Shown here: positions 25,497-34,220 of the stretch, piece after piece
Position numbering within the stretch: the stretch's first letter is position 1
How the letters are laid out: every line of letters starts with the position of its first letter
Source of the DNA: Nitrospina sp052156635
Lineage (GTDB): Bacteria > Nitrospinota > Nitrospinia > Nitrospinales > Nitrospinaceae
Reading direction: 5' to 3'
DNA: 64,000 nt
Assembly (NCBI RefSeq): GCF_052156635.1
Contig: NZ_JBQKUO010000003.1
Span: 434,001-498,000, forward strand
The notes under the pieces: model-generated
Database searches by the model: none
Seen by the model: only the letters and a program-made list of their open reading frames with translations
Told to the model about the DNA's origin: nothing
Translations under genes and position numbers: made by a program

Positions 25497-27388
25497 GAGT
25501 CCGCTCTCCCCTGTGCCGGTTCCACCGTCAAAGCGCGCAACGGATTGGCAATGAGCCCGCGCCCACTGGGCATGCCCGCGCCCGTTGCCTCCCTCGCAAG
25601 GAACGGCGTCAGCAACAGTTTCGTCGGCCAGGTGTCATTTTGAAGCAGTTCCCTTTCCAATACATCGCGCGCGGGGGCGGGAAGGTCGAGCGCAGCAAGC
25701 GCCGACTCGATGCTGTTTTTTATCACGTGCCAGCCATCGCGCTCCGTTACGGGATACGCCTGCGCCAGAGCATGAACGATGGCAAAAAGATTCACCTGTA
25801 CCCCGAGAGTCTGAAAGTACATGAGCAAATCTTCGGGACTGTGATTGATCATGGTATTGGGAGTCGTGTGGTTGAGCACATAATCCGGTTCCGGCAGGCC
25901 GCGGGCCTGCAACCAGGGACGGTGTATGCGCACGGTGTCGTGATCACGCAACAGCAACCCATCCAGACCGCCGTCCCGAATGACCAGCAACACATTCTGG
26001 CCATGCACTTCCGGCATGACGCCAAAACCAAAACACACAAAAGAAAATTCGATCAATTGTCTGCAAATAACGCCGAACACCTCCAACACCCATTCGTCGC
26101 CGTTGTTTGAAACGGGCCACTGAGATAACAACTTTTCCATTGCAGGCGTGCGCCCTTCCCCTGTCACCACCGTGAGGGCCGACATGGGAACCAGGCTGAC
26201 CCGGGGATTTTCGATGAGTTGTTGCGGGTAAGCGCGCACCATGCAGGAAAGATGACCCGGCCGGTCCGCCAGCGGCCCGTCTTCCGGCGTGGAAAGCGAC
26301 CACCATTTTTCCTCGGAACACAAGTACAGCCTTCCATCCGCGAGAGCCGAACGCGCGATGACCTGCTCCAGCAGTTTCTGTCCCTGCACCCCGTTGTGCA
26401 GGTAGCGCGGCGGCAAAATGCGCAAGGCGCCAAGCGAACGAATGCCGATCGGAAGTTTGATGTGGTTCGCTCCCTTATTTGCTGGAGCCAGGCTGCGCAC
26501 CGATGAAGTGGCTGTGAAGCGGCCGGCATTTCCTGCCAGCGGCACACACACACCACGCTCGAACTCGGAAGCCAGCACTTCAGGCAACACATGTTGCGCA
26601 TGCCAGGGATGCACCGGCATTACGCAGTATTCATCGAAAGCCAATCCGGCGTGACACAGCATTTCCTTCAGCTTCTCCCGTTCCGCCCCGGTGAGAATCG
26701 AATCCCACGGATCGCTTCCTGTTGCAGCGGGACTGGACTCAATGAAGCCGCGTTGAACCGCAACCCATGCGAGTAAAAAGTCGTTTCCATACTCGGCGCT
26801 GTAGTGGCGATAATCCTCCGCAGTCCAACCGCTTTTCGCCCGTGCGGTGGGGTGAAAAGGGCGATCCTCCAACGCGGCGAACCGTTCCCAGGCCACGAGG
26901 CCGGGAGAGACGGAGGACGCAAGCGCGGATTCAACGGCACCTGCTTTCGCAATCGACAATGAACTTTGTTCGATGGACAAATCCAGGTCTTCCAGGAAGG
27001 CAGGCAGATTCGGCCAGGAGGACTCCACCTCACCGGGGGTCTCCGTCGCGGCCAGGGCCAGAACCAACTTCTCAGGAGTCTGCTCCTGCCACACCGTCTC
27101 ACCGTCACCGGGCGAGAGGTGCAGGACCGGCGGGCGGCTCAACCGGAAGGGTTGCAAAAAGGCATGACGCCGGGCGCGAAATACAATCCGGCCCTCTGCC
27201 CCGGGAAGTGGAAGGCTGATATAGGATTCATCCTCGTCCAGCTGGAAACCGGGAACCCTGCCTGCTGCCGTGCTGGAACCCGACAGTTCCATGCGATCCA
27301 TCACGCCAAACAGGTTTTCCTGCAACAACGCATCGACCAGCCCATGCAGGACGGAGTCGGGCTTCATCAGAAAGGACAACCGAATCAT
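25493..27388 (-). CDS. sbnC: NIS siderophore synthetase, SbnC position
   Basis: A 631-residue IucA/IucC-family enzyme, the most divergent of the three here. The first motif reads DRPFHPTARAKSGW (the usual GHPxHPxxKxxxGF is altered at the first Gly-His pair). VMPVHPWHAQHVLPE, TSSVRSLAPANKGANHIKLP and the C-terminal FGVMPEVHGQNVLLVIRDG with LLRDHDTVRIH are conserved. By gene order it is SbnC, which attaches alpha-ketoglutarate to complete staphyloferrin B (type B). Its ATG shares one base with the sbnB stop (TGATG at 27386-27390). Confidence 0.87.
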   Translation of the reverse strand: MIRLSFLMKPDSVLHGLVDALLQENLFGVMDRMELSGSSTAAGRVPGFQLDEDESYISLPLPGAEGRIVFRARRHAFLQPFRLSRPPVLHLSPGDGETVWQEQTPEKLVLALAATETPGEVESSWPNLPAFLEDLDLSIEQSSLSIAKAGAVESALASSVSPGLVAWERFAALEDRPFHPTARAKSGWTAEDYRHYSAEYGNDFLLAWVAVQRGFIESSPAATGSDPWDSILTGAEREKLKEMLCHAGLAFDEYCVMPVHPWHAQHVLPEVLASEFERGVCVPLAGNAGRFTATSSVRSLAPANKGANHIKLPIGIRSLGALRILPPRYLHNGVQGQKLLEQVIARSALADGRLYLCSEEKWWSLSTPEDGPLADRPGHLSCMVRAYPQQLIENPRVSLVPMSALTVVTGEGRTPAMEKLLSQWPVSNNGDEWVLEVFGVICRQLIEFSFVCFGFGVMPEVHGQNVLLVIRDGGLDGLLLRDHDTVRIHRPWLQARGLPEPDYVLNHTTPNTMINHSPEDLLMYFQTLGVQVNLFAIVHALAQAYPVTERDGWHVIKNSIESALAALDLPAPARDVLERELLQNDTWPTKLLLTPFLAREATGAGMPSGRGLIANPLRALTVEPAQGRADS

Positions 27389-28440
27389 CAGTACAGTTTC
27401 AGCCAGGTGCCGGTTCCGGTTGAAAGCGCCTGTTGATACAGCGCGTGCGCGCAGGCCAGGTCGTCGATAGCCATGCCCATGGGATTGAGCAGGATGATTT
27501 CATTGTCGGTTTCGCGGCCCGGTCGCCGGCCGTCCACAATCTCGCCCAGCTCGGCGTGCAACTGTTCGCGGGAGAACCGGCCTTCCAGCACCAGCTGGTT
27601 GATGACCTTCTTTTCGCGATTGCACTGGTCCCAGTCATCGACCACGACCTTGTCGACCTGCAAAAAGACTTCCTTGTGCACATCCATGATCGAGACATTG
27701 CTGACAAAAGACCCGCGGGCCAGCCACTCAAACGGGATGTAAGGTTTATCGGTGACGGTACACGGCGCCACCACCTCCCCGTTGCGCACAGCCGCCTCGG
27801 CGGAATCCGCTGCGTGGAATTGAACATGGCTGTATCCCGCCCCGACCTGGTCGATGAGCGCGTGCACCGCGTCCACGTTGAGATCAAACAAATGCACCTC
27901 GGTGATCGACGGGAACTGCTCGAGCAAGGTCGTCAACTGCATGCGGCCGATGGGTCCGCAACCGATGATGGCGACGCGGGCAAATCCTTTCCGCGCCAGA
28001 TAACGCGCCGCCACCGCCGTCACCGCCGCTGTGCGCATGCCGCTGATCAGGCCGCCTTCCATCACCGCCATCGGGTAATTGGTGTCCGGATGGTTGAGGA
28101 TGGTGAGGGCGCTGGCGCGTTCCAGGCGGTGGCGTCCCGGGTTCTGCTGGCGGCTGCCCACCCACTTGATTCCCGCAACCGGCTCGCCGCCGCCCAGGTA
28201 ACCGGGCATGGCAATGATCCGGTCCGCAATATGTCCGGCGCCGGGCCAGCGGAGATAGGGCTTCAACGGCTGGACAAACTCCTTTCTCGCGTGAAGGAGC
28301 AATCCCTGGGTCAACGCCCGCATATAAATTTCAGAATGGCCGCCACCCAGCGTCATCAGGTCGGAACGGCTCAGGTAAAGAACTTTTGGTGTGGCGTTTT
28401 CAACCACGGCTTCATTGACTGCTTGTTGTGTTTGGGTCAT
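27388..28440 (-). CDS. sbnB: SbnB-like dehydrogenase (ornithine cyclodeaminase family)
   Basis: A 350-residue NAD-dependent enzyme of the ornithine cyclodeaminase/mu-crystallin family. The Rossmann motif is VAIIGCGPIGRMQL, preceded by MEGGLISGMRTAAVTAVAARYLAR, both diagnostic. In the diaminopropionate route SbnB oxidatively splits N-(1-amino-1-carboxyl-2-ethyl)-glutamate into L-2,3-diaminopropionate and alpha-ketoglutarate, supplying two building blocks of staphyloferrin B. Pairing with an adjacent cysteine-synthase-like SbnA is the recognised hallmark of that route. It overlaps sbnA by 4 nt. Confidence 0.9.
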   Translation of the reverse strand: MTQTQQAVNEAVVENATPKVLYLSRSDLMTLGGGHSEIYMRALTQGLLLHARKEFVQPLKPYLRWPGAGHIADRIIAMPGYLGGGEPVAGIKWVGSRQQNPGRHRLERASALTILNHPDTNYPMAVMEGGLISGMRTAAVTAVAARYLARKGFARVAIIGCGPIGRMQLTTLLEQFPSITEVHLFDLNVDAVHALIDQVGAGYSHVQFHAADSAEAAVRNGEVVAPCTVTDKPYIPFEWLARGSFVSNVSIMDVHKEVFLQVDKVVVDDWDQCNREKKVINQLVLEGRFSREQLHAELGEIVDGRRPGRETDNEIILLNPMGMAIDDLACAHALYQQALSTGTGTWLKLY

Positions 28441-29462
28441 GGCACATTTACCTTTAGTGATTGGTTGAGGCCGACAACGTCTCTGGCCGGAAGGGAGTAA
28501 GCGAGGTCCGCCACCTCCCGCCCTAAACCCGATACCCAGGATTCGTCATACACCATGTCGAGGTAACGGTCACCGCGATCGGGAAACAGAGTCAAGACGC
28601 GGTAGGGACGGGGAAAGGTCGGAAGTAGTTTTTGAATGGCGGCGACCACCGACCCGGAGGAACCGCCGGCAAAGATGCCTTCTTTTGCCAACAGGGCGTG
28701 GCACCCCTGGACGGACTCCCAGTCGCTGACATGAATGACTTCGTCGATCTCTTCCGGTTTGAGCAACTCCGGAATGCGACTGGCGCCGATGCCCGGCAGC
28801 TGGCGGGGTCGGGGTTCGGTTCCGAAAATGACCGAACCGAACGCATCCACCGCCACCACGCGCAGATTGGGGAACCTGTCTCGAAGGCGCCGGGCCAGCC
28901 CCAGGATCGTGCCGCTGGTGCTGACCCCGACTACGAGGCAGTCGATGGGCCCATCCAGTTGCCGGATGATCTCCTCCCCCTCCCCCTGGTAATGGGACTG
29001 GAGGTTGTTCTCATTGGCGTACTGGTTGACCCAGATGCTGTTGGGGATTTCCTGCAAAAGGGCTTTGACCCGCTTGATCCGGCTTTTCAGGTAGCCACCC
29101 TGGTCGTCCTTTTCCTCGACCATGTCGATGCGCGCTCCCAGCAGTTTGATGATGCGCAGATTGGTCTCGGATATCTTCGGATCGACCACGCAGGTGAAAG
29201 CCAGGCCATGGATCTTTGCGTTCATGGCCAGGGCAATGCCGAGATTTCCAGAGGTACTTTCAATCAGGTGGGTGCCCGGACGGATACTCCCGTCACGCAG
29301 GCCCTGCTCCACAATAAAACGGGCGGGGCGGTCTTTCACGCTCCCGCCCGGATTGAGCAGCTCCAGCTTGGCGATCACATCCAGTCCCGGATGCGAAAAG
29401 AGCCGGGACAGACGAACCAGTGGCGTGTTGCCCACACAACTGACAACGGATTCATGAACCAT
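28437..29462 (-). CDS. sbnA: SbnA-like PLP synthase (cysteine synthase fold)
   Basis: A 341-residue fold-type II PLP enzyme. PLP lysine Lys43 lies in NPGGSVKDRPARFIVEQG, the substrate loop is STSGNLGIALAM, and the phosphate-binding loop is VGVSTSGTILGLARRL. In S. aureus SbnA condenses O-phospho-L-serine with glutamate to feed SbnB. As a stand-alone gene it would be annotated cysteine synthase; the coupling to sbnB argues against that. The Shine-Dalgarno GGAGG (29472-29476, leftward strand) is 9 nt from the ATG and is buried in a predicted 11-bp stem (29466-29544). It is the first gene of the eight-gene biosynthetic unit. Confidence 0.9.
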   Translation of the reverse strand: MVHESVVSCVGNTPLVRLSRLFSHPGLDVIAKLELLNPGGSVKDRPARFIVEQGLRDGSIRPGTHLIESTSGNLGIALAMNAKIHGLAFTCVVDPKISETNLRIIKLLGARIDMVEEKDDQGGYLKSRIKRVKALLQEIPNSIWVNQYANENNLQSHYQGEGEEIIRQLDGPIDCLVVGVSTSGTILGLARRLRDRFPNLRVVAVDAFGSVIFGTEPRPRQLPGIGASRIPELLKPEEIDEVIHVSDWESVQGCHALLAKEGIFAGGSSGSVVAAIQKLLPTFPRPYRVLTLFPDRGDRYLDMVYDESWVSGLGREVADLAYSLPARDVVGLNQSLKVNVP

Positions 29463-29465
29463 TCA

Positions 29466-29544
29466 ACATGGCCTCCTTGACCTTAAGAAAAATGCCAACT
29501 GCTTATTTACTTCGGTTCCTTTTCTCAAGCGCCGGAGGCCATGT
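29466..29544 (-). promoter_or_regulatory. inverted repeat predicted to sequester the sbnA ribosome-binding site
   Basis: On the leftward strand ACATGGCCTCC (29534-29544) and GGAGGCCATGT (29466-29476) are perfect 11-bp complements separated by 57 nt. The second arm contains the sbnA Shine-Dalgarno GGAGG. When folded, initiation of sbnA should be blocked, so translation would depend on something that opens the stem. There is no T-run, so it is not a standard terminator. It occupies nearly the whole 92-nt receptor-sbnA spacer. Confidence 0.7.
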
Positions 29545-29554
29545 GCTCACCAGG

Positions 29555-31939
29555 TCACCACTTGATCGAATAAGTGGCGCTGATGGTGCGGCCCATACCG
29601 GCTGAATAGCGGTTGTTGAAGTTGTACATCTGGGAAATGGTCGGAAAGTACAGCTCATCCAACAGGTTCCGGATGCCCACCTTCAACGTGCCTACCTTGA
29701 ACTTGTAAACGCTGAGCAAATCCACCACATAAAAGTCACCCACTGTCCCTTTGCCAAACCCGGTCTGCCCATTGAAACGGTCGCGGTTGCCGGAATACAG
29801 CACCTGCAAACGGTTTCGCCAGTTGGGGCGGGTCTGGTTTTCGACATAACCGGTCACCTTGAGCGGGGGAATGCGGTTGCCCAGCATGTAGGAATCAAAA
29901 TTCCCGTTGTTATCGGAATCCAGTTCGCCTTCCATCAAGGTCAGCGTGCCCCCCATCTCCCACCGGTCAACCGGCTGCGTGTCGAAAGAAGCCTCCACGC
30001 CGTAAACGCGCTCGGGGATACGCAAAACCAGAATGGGGTCGCTCGGCAAAGCCGGGCTGGTGAGAGAGGTGCCCAGATCCGATTCGCTGTAGAACAGGCT
30101 GATTTCTCCCTGTACCCGGGACCAGTTGCCGCGCACACCCACTTCGTAATTGTCCACGACCTGCGCCTTGGGACGAATGTTCTCCACGGAAGTACCGGCA
30201 GGAGCGTTTCGCAGGACCCGGCCGATTTCGGGCACCGTGAAACCCTGGGAGAAGGAAGCGAACACGCTGAGGGTCTGGTCAAAGGCATACGTCACCCCCG
30301 CATTGAACACCGCGCGTTCGTAATCCAGGTCGCCGCCCTGAACATTGTTTCCGTAGACGGTGGTGTAATCGCCCACTTCAAACAGGATCTGTTCGAACCG
30401 GGCGCCGCCATGCAGCGTCAGAGCTTCATTCACGACCACTTCGGTCTGCAGGAACGGACCGATGGTGATCTGGTCCATTTGGGGAACGAAGAATCGCCCG
30501 TCTTCCATGGGTTGCGCCGTTTCTTCATACAGCAAGTCCAATCCCCAAAGCACGCGGCCCATGGAAAAGGGCGTCTCCACATCCAACCGTCCGCCGATTC
30601 GTTGAGAGTCCAAAGAGTTCTGGCCGCCGGAACCGAAGGTGGGCGCTGGGAAAAATCCAAAACGGGTGAAGTAATCCCGGTAATAGAGCTGGCCCTTGAC
30701 CAGGCTTCCCATCACATCCTTGTTCAGGTAGTTGAGGTTGACCTGCAGGTTTTCCGTGCCCATGTCTTTTCCCGGAGTTGAGCCTTCGACGGCCGTGGTC
30801 TTTTTCACACCCGTAACCCCGTCTACCAGAATAAAATCCGTATCCTGCTTGATCTTGAACAGGCTCAGGGAGAATTCGAACCGCTGGTTCTCGTCCACAT
30901 CAAAACCCATTTTGCCGAACAGGTTGTAGGAGTCGGAATCGGCGAGCCCACCCTGGCCGTTGGGATCGGGAGGAATGCGGTCCCCGTCACCATCGTAAAA
31001 GCTGCCTGTCTGCTCCGCCGTCACGCTGAAAATGTAATCGAATTTTTTTTCACTGCCCTGCACGCTCTGCATCAGGCGTTTGCGGAGGCTCTGCCCCACA
31101 CTGACTGGTGCGAAGCCCAGCGTCAGATCCGTGGTGAACTGAGGCTTGCCCTTACCCGGTTTCTTGGTGATGATATTGATGAGACCGCCGGTGCCTCCCA
31201 GACCGTAAACACTGGTGGAACCGCGCAGCACTTCAATGCGCTCGATGGCCGACGGATCGATGGTCCTCAGGTTTCTCTGACCGTTGCGGAGAGGAATGGT
31301 CTGCGGGACCCCATCGATCAGGACATACATATTCTGCCCGCGAAGGGTCTGACCGACATCGGTCAACCCCTCGGTGCTGGTACCGAGGCCCGGCACCGTC
31401 TTGCCAAGCATGTCACCCAGGTCACTGGAGAAAACCAGCTGCTTTTCCACCTCCTCACGGTCGACGATGGTCACTCCCTGGGGCGAATCCATGAGTTCGC
31501 CGATACCCCGGGTGGCGGAGACCTCCACTTTTCCCAGAGTGGTCACCCTGGTCACGGTCACCGTACGGCTGTTGGCAAACCGGTAGTCGAGACCCGTGCC
31601 CTCCAGCAGGATTTCCATCGCCTCTTTCGGCGAATAGGCGCCCTGCACTCCCCTGGTTTTCAGACCGGTTGCGATTTCCGAGTCATATATGAGCTGGAGA
31701 TCGGAGGTTTCACCGAAACGGGTCAGGGCAGACCCCAGATCCTGCGGGGGAATATTGAATTGCACCTTCCCGCTTCCTGCAGGTGACACTACTTCCGGGT
31801 TGGATCCGGGAGCATTCTGCGAATGGGCCGACGGCGCCATGACCAGCATCGACGCCGCGAGAAAAAGTGAGGACATGAGTTTAATCCAGAATGGCGCGCA
31901 ATCCAGGGATCGCACCGTGAAACCAGGTTGTTCTTTCAT
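29555..31939 (-). CDS. TonB-dependent siderophore receptor with signalling (STN) domain
   Basis: A 794-residue outer-membrane receptor of the FecA/FpvA transducer type. A signal peptide (hydrophobic about 20-36, cleavage after SAHS near 40) precedes an STN/secretin-like signalling domain (about 58-131: VQFNIPPQDLGSALTRFGE...). Next come a TonB-box-like segment (KVEVSATR, about 137-144), the plug (GVTIVDREEVEKQL..., with VLRGSTSVYGLGGTGGLINIITK) and a 22-strand barrel ending in ISATYSIKW with the terminal aromatic. It should take up ferric siderophore and signal to the FecR/FecI pair encoded upstream. The ligand is probably the ferric staphyloferrin B-like product of the downstream genes, inferred from position. 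Confidence 0.93.
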   Translation of the reverse strand: MKEQPGFTVRSLDCAPFWIKLMSSLFLAASMLVMAPSAHSQNAPGSNPEVVSPAGSGKVQFNIPPQDLGSALTRFGETSDLQLIYDSEIATGLKTRGVQGAYSPKEAMEILLEGTGLDYRFANSRTVTVTRVTTLGKVEVSATRGIGELMDSPQGVTIVDREEVEKQLVFSSDLGDMLGKTVPGLGTSTEGLTDVGQTLRGQNMYVLIDGVPQTIPLRNGQRNLRTIDPSAIERIEVLRGSTSVYGLGGTGGLINIITKKPGKGKPQFTTDLTLGFAPVSVGQSLRKRLMQSVQGSEKKFDYIFSVTAEQTGSFYDGDGDRIPPDPNGQGGLADSDSYNLFGKMGFDVDENQRFEFSLSLFKIKQDTDFILVDGVTGVKKTTAVEGSTPGKDMGTENLQVNLNYLNKDVMGSLVKGQLYYRDYFTRFGFFPAPTFGSGGQNSLDSQRIGGRLDVETPFSMGRVLWGLDLLYEETAQPMEDGRFFVPQMDQITIGPFLQTEVVVNEALTLHGGARFEQILFEVGDYTTVYGNNVQGGDLDYERAVFNAGVTYAFDQTLSVFASFSQGFTVPEIGRVLRNAPAGTSVENIRPKAQVVDNYEVGVRGNWSRVQGEISLFYSESDLGTSLTSPALPSDPILVLRIPERVYGVEASFDTQPVDRWEMGGTLTLMEGELDSDNNGNFDSYMLGNRIPPLKVTGYVENQTRPNWRNRLQVLYSGNRDRFNGQTGFGKGTVGDFYVVDLLSVYKFKVGTLKVGIRNLLDELYFPTISQMYNFNNRYSAGMGRTISATYSIKW

Positions 31940-32226
31940 CGTTCAACTCCAATTCGGCAAAATGGAAAATGATTGGCCTTACGTTATTTAAACGATAAAA
32001 GAACCCCTCCCCCTGACATCGGGGCGGCATTATTTTGTATTGCGTGCCCGCTGTTATTGCATCTCGTTTATAGAACGATGGAAAGACCCGGACCCCTGAC
32101 CACGGAAAAGGCAAAAAATTTCGGGAATGTGAACTTTTCTAACTATATGGCGATTTTTCAGGGGTATAAATGGGTGGGAAGCGGTGCAAACCCTAAGTCT
32201 TTTGCGGGATTGGTTCGGAAAGGGGA

Positions 32227-33240
32227 TCAGCCGGTTGGGGGCGGGGTTTCGTTCCGGTCCAGGAGGATCAGGTAGTCGGTCACCCTGTGGATACGAATCG
32301 GCAGGGTGTCCTTGAGGGCGTGGAGCACCAGTTCCGGGTCGGTGATATCGAAAATACCGCTGACCCTGGAAGCGCGGAGCTTTGGGTCGAGGATGAGGAT
32401 GGCGCCTTTGCGGTAGCGATTGACCTCTTCGATCACCTCCGCCAGCGTCTGGTTGTTGAACACCAGTTTGCCGCGCCGCCACGAGGCGATCTTCCCGCGG
32501 TCCACCATATCAATATCGGAAAGGCCCGCATTCGAATCATAGTGAACCTGCTGTCCGGAGACCAGGTTCGTCTTCGAAGAGTCGCGTACAACCTGCACCC
32601 TGCTTTCGAGCACGGTCACCACCACGCGGCCGGACCTCCTGCGCACCTCGAATGCCGTGCCCAAAGCCCTGACCGTACCGCCGTCGGCAACCACCTCGAA
32701 AGGCCGCTCCATGTCTTTCGCAACGACAAACAGGGCGCAACCGCGGTCGAGCACGAGCCGCCTGGCTTGAGGGGAAAATTCCACCGACAGGGCGGAGTCG
32801 GTATCGAGATAAACCGTCGACCCATCGGCCAGAGCCAGTGTCCTCCGCTCCCCGGTATTCGTGTAGTGGTCGCTCGTGATCCGCACCCAGGCATCCGGCA
32901 ACCAGAGACTGCCACCCAGCAGGATCACCAGCAGGATGACCAGGGAAGTGCCCCCGCGGAACCCGGCCCGCCTGCCCGTCCGGACGGGAAAAGGCATCGA
33001 GGCGGGAACAGGGGATTCTTTTCCAGCCAATTTGGAATCGATACCGGGCTTCAGTCCGTCCAGGTCATTCCAGATGGAGCTGATACGGTCATACTCCACT
33101 GCGTGAAGGGGACTGCTCGCGCGCCAGGTTTCAAATTGACGGAGGGTCTCTTCGGTGACATCGCCAGACTGGAGGCGGGTGAACCAGGCGATGGCTTCAT
33201 CGGACACGGAATGGGGTTCGTCACGCGGATCGCGGGTCAT
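32227..33240 (-). CDS. fecR: FecR-type anti-sigma regulator
   Basis: A 337-residue inner-membrane regulator. The N-terminal cytoplasmic domain (about 10-55: DEAIAWFTRLQSGDVTEETLRQFETWRASSP) is the DUF4880 sigma-binding part. One membrane helix follows (about 95-115), then the periplasmic FecR domain (TLALADGSTVYLDTDSALSVEF...FEVVADGGTVRALGTAFEVR). The C-terminal STN-like segment (VFNNQTLAEVIEEVNRY...) contacts the receptor's signalling domain. It conveys receptor occupancy to FecI. There is a 126-nt gap to fecI and a 287-nt gap to the receptor gene; the latter presumably holds the FecI-dependent promoter, but I could not recognise its boxes with confidence. Confidence 0.92.
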   Translation of the reverse strand: MTRDPRDEPHSVSDEAIAWFTRLQSGDVTEETLRQFETWRASSPLHAVEYDRISSIWNDLDGLKPGIDSKLAGKESPVPASMPFPVRTGRRAGFRGGTSLVILLVILLGGSLWLPDAWVRITSDHYTNTGERRTLALADGSTVYLDTDSALSVEFSPQARRLVLDRGCALFVVAKDMERPFEVVADGGTVRALGTAFEVRRRSGRVVVTVLESRVQVVRDSSKTNLVSGQQVHYDSNAGLSDIDMVDRGKIASWRRGKLVFNNQTLAEVIEEVNRYRKGAILILDPKLRASRVSGIFDITDPELVLHALKDTLPIRIHRVTDYLILLDRNETPPPTG

Positions 33241-33366
33241 GCAGGTCGCCTCTACGGTTCAGGTCAAAAGTGGTGAGGCCTGTCCTTGCAACCGGGCGGA
33301 CGACCCGGCTTCGGATGAACCCCTACTACCTAAGACGCAGTGGACCCCATTATACCTTACCCTCGA

Positions 33367-33885
33367 TTATTGAATAGCCTGCTGGAGACGGTCCCGGCAG
33401 TGGGCCAGCCCCCGGATAATGTGTTTTTCCACCATGTTGCGGGAGATATCCAGACGTTCCGCAATTTCGGCGTGGGTGCAATCCTCAAACTTGTGCAGCA
33501 GAAACACTTCCCGGCAACGCGGGGGCAACTCATCGACCGCCCGGCGCAACACCGCGAGCCGCTGTTGATAATCGATCACCCGGTCGGGCAACGGCATGCC
33601 ATTGCCAATTTCCTCCGGGACCGATTCCACACAAATATGCCGCTTGCGGGATTTTTCTGAGCGCAGGTGATCGATGGCCAGGTTGGCCGCCATTTTAAAC
33701 AGGTAAGCCCGTGGATGGGCGACCGAGCGGGGCTCGGCGAGCTGGTTCACCTTCAACCAGGTTTCCTGCACCACATCTTCGGCCAGAAGCCGGCACCCGA
33801 ACTTGTGGATCAGATATGCTTTCAGGTCCTCATAATTGGAAACAAGGACGGCGTGCAAATTGGAATCATAATATGAGTAGGACAT
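33367..33885 (-). CDS. fecI: FecI-type ECF sigma factor
   Basis: A 172-residue iron-starvation ECF sigma factor. Region 2 is LLAEDVVQETWLKVNQLAEPRSVAHPRAYLFKMAANLAIDHLRSEK, including the D-x-x-Q-E-x-x core-binding motif. Region 4 is LPPRCREVFLLHKFEDCTHAEIAERLDISRNMVEKHIIRGL, with the helix-turn-helix that reads -35 elements. It should drive the receptor gene when FecR is signalled. The Shine-Dalgarno GGGGAGG lies 13 nt upstream and could pair weakly with a following CTCC. Its own promoter is the Fur-overlapped site at 34221-34252, which gives a leader of roughly 330 nt. Confidence 0.93.
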   Translation of the reverse strand: MSYSYYDSNLHAVLVSNYEDLKAYLIHKFGCRLLAEDVVQETWLKVNQLAEPRSVAHPRAYLFKMAANLAIDHLRSEKSRKRHICVESVPEEIGNGMPLPDRVIDYQQRLAVLRRAVDELPPRCREVFLLHKFEDCTHAEIAERLDISRNMVEKHIIRGLAHCRDRLQQAIQ

Positions 33886-34220
33886 GATATCGGAGAAACC
33901 TCCCCGTTAGCGCACTTGGACTGTTGAACTGCATTTGGTTCCTCCAGGTATCTCAAGAAAGCAATGACCCGTTTCCGGAAGACGGCGATGGAGCAAAGCA
34001 GTTGAACCATTCACCCCTCCGGTCCAGTTCCGGCTTTCACCTGCCAGACTTGTTTCAAGACCCTGGACCGCCTTGCACGATTTGTGGAGAACGGCAAACA
34101 CCGCCCCGCCTGTGTGGGGAACGTTCTCAGGGCCGGAAATCCCGGGGGTGCCCCGGAACCTGGGGGCCTCGCTCCAGCCGATCCCGCCCCCGGTGGGGGC
34201 GACATCCCTTTATTGAAAGT
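33886..34220 (-). other. long untranslated leader of fecI with strong hairpin
   Basis: No convincing gene is seen between fecI and the methyltransferase end at 34456; the spacer is 570 nt. The part downstream of the fecI promoter is a GC-rich leader. Right after the expected start it holds a 7-bp hairpin CGCCCCC-acc-GGGGGCG (34185-34201, read on the leftward strand) and further G/C-rich dyads to about 34130. Short frames here lack good start signals. Whether it is a structured 5' UTR or hides a small RNA cannot be told. Confidence 0.4.

Noticed and set aside
28437..29462. Housekeeping cysteine synthase
   Set aside because: The fold matches, but tight coupling to the ornithine-cyclodeaminase-like gene and the rest of the sbn order make the SbnA role much more likely.
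31940..32226. FecI-dependent promoter of the receptor gene
   Set aside because: It must lie in this 287-nt spacer, but no box pair could be picked out reliably, so no position is given.
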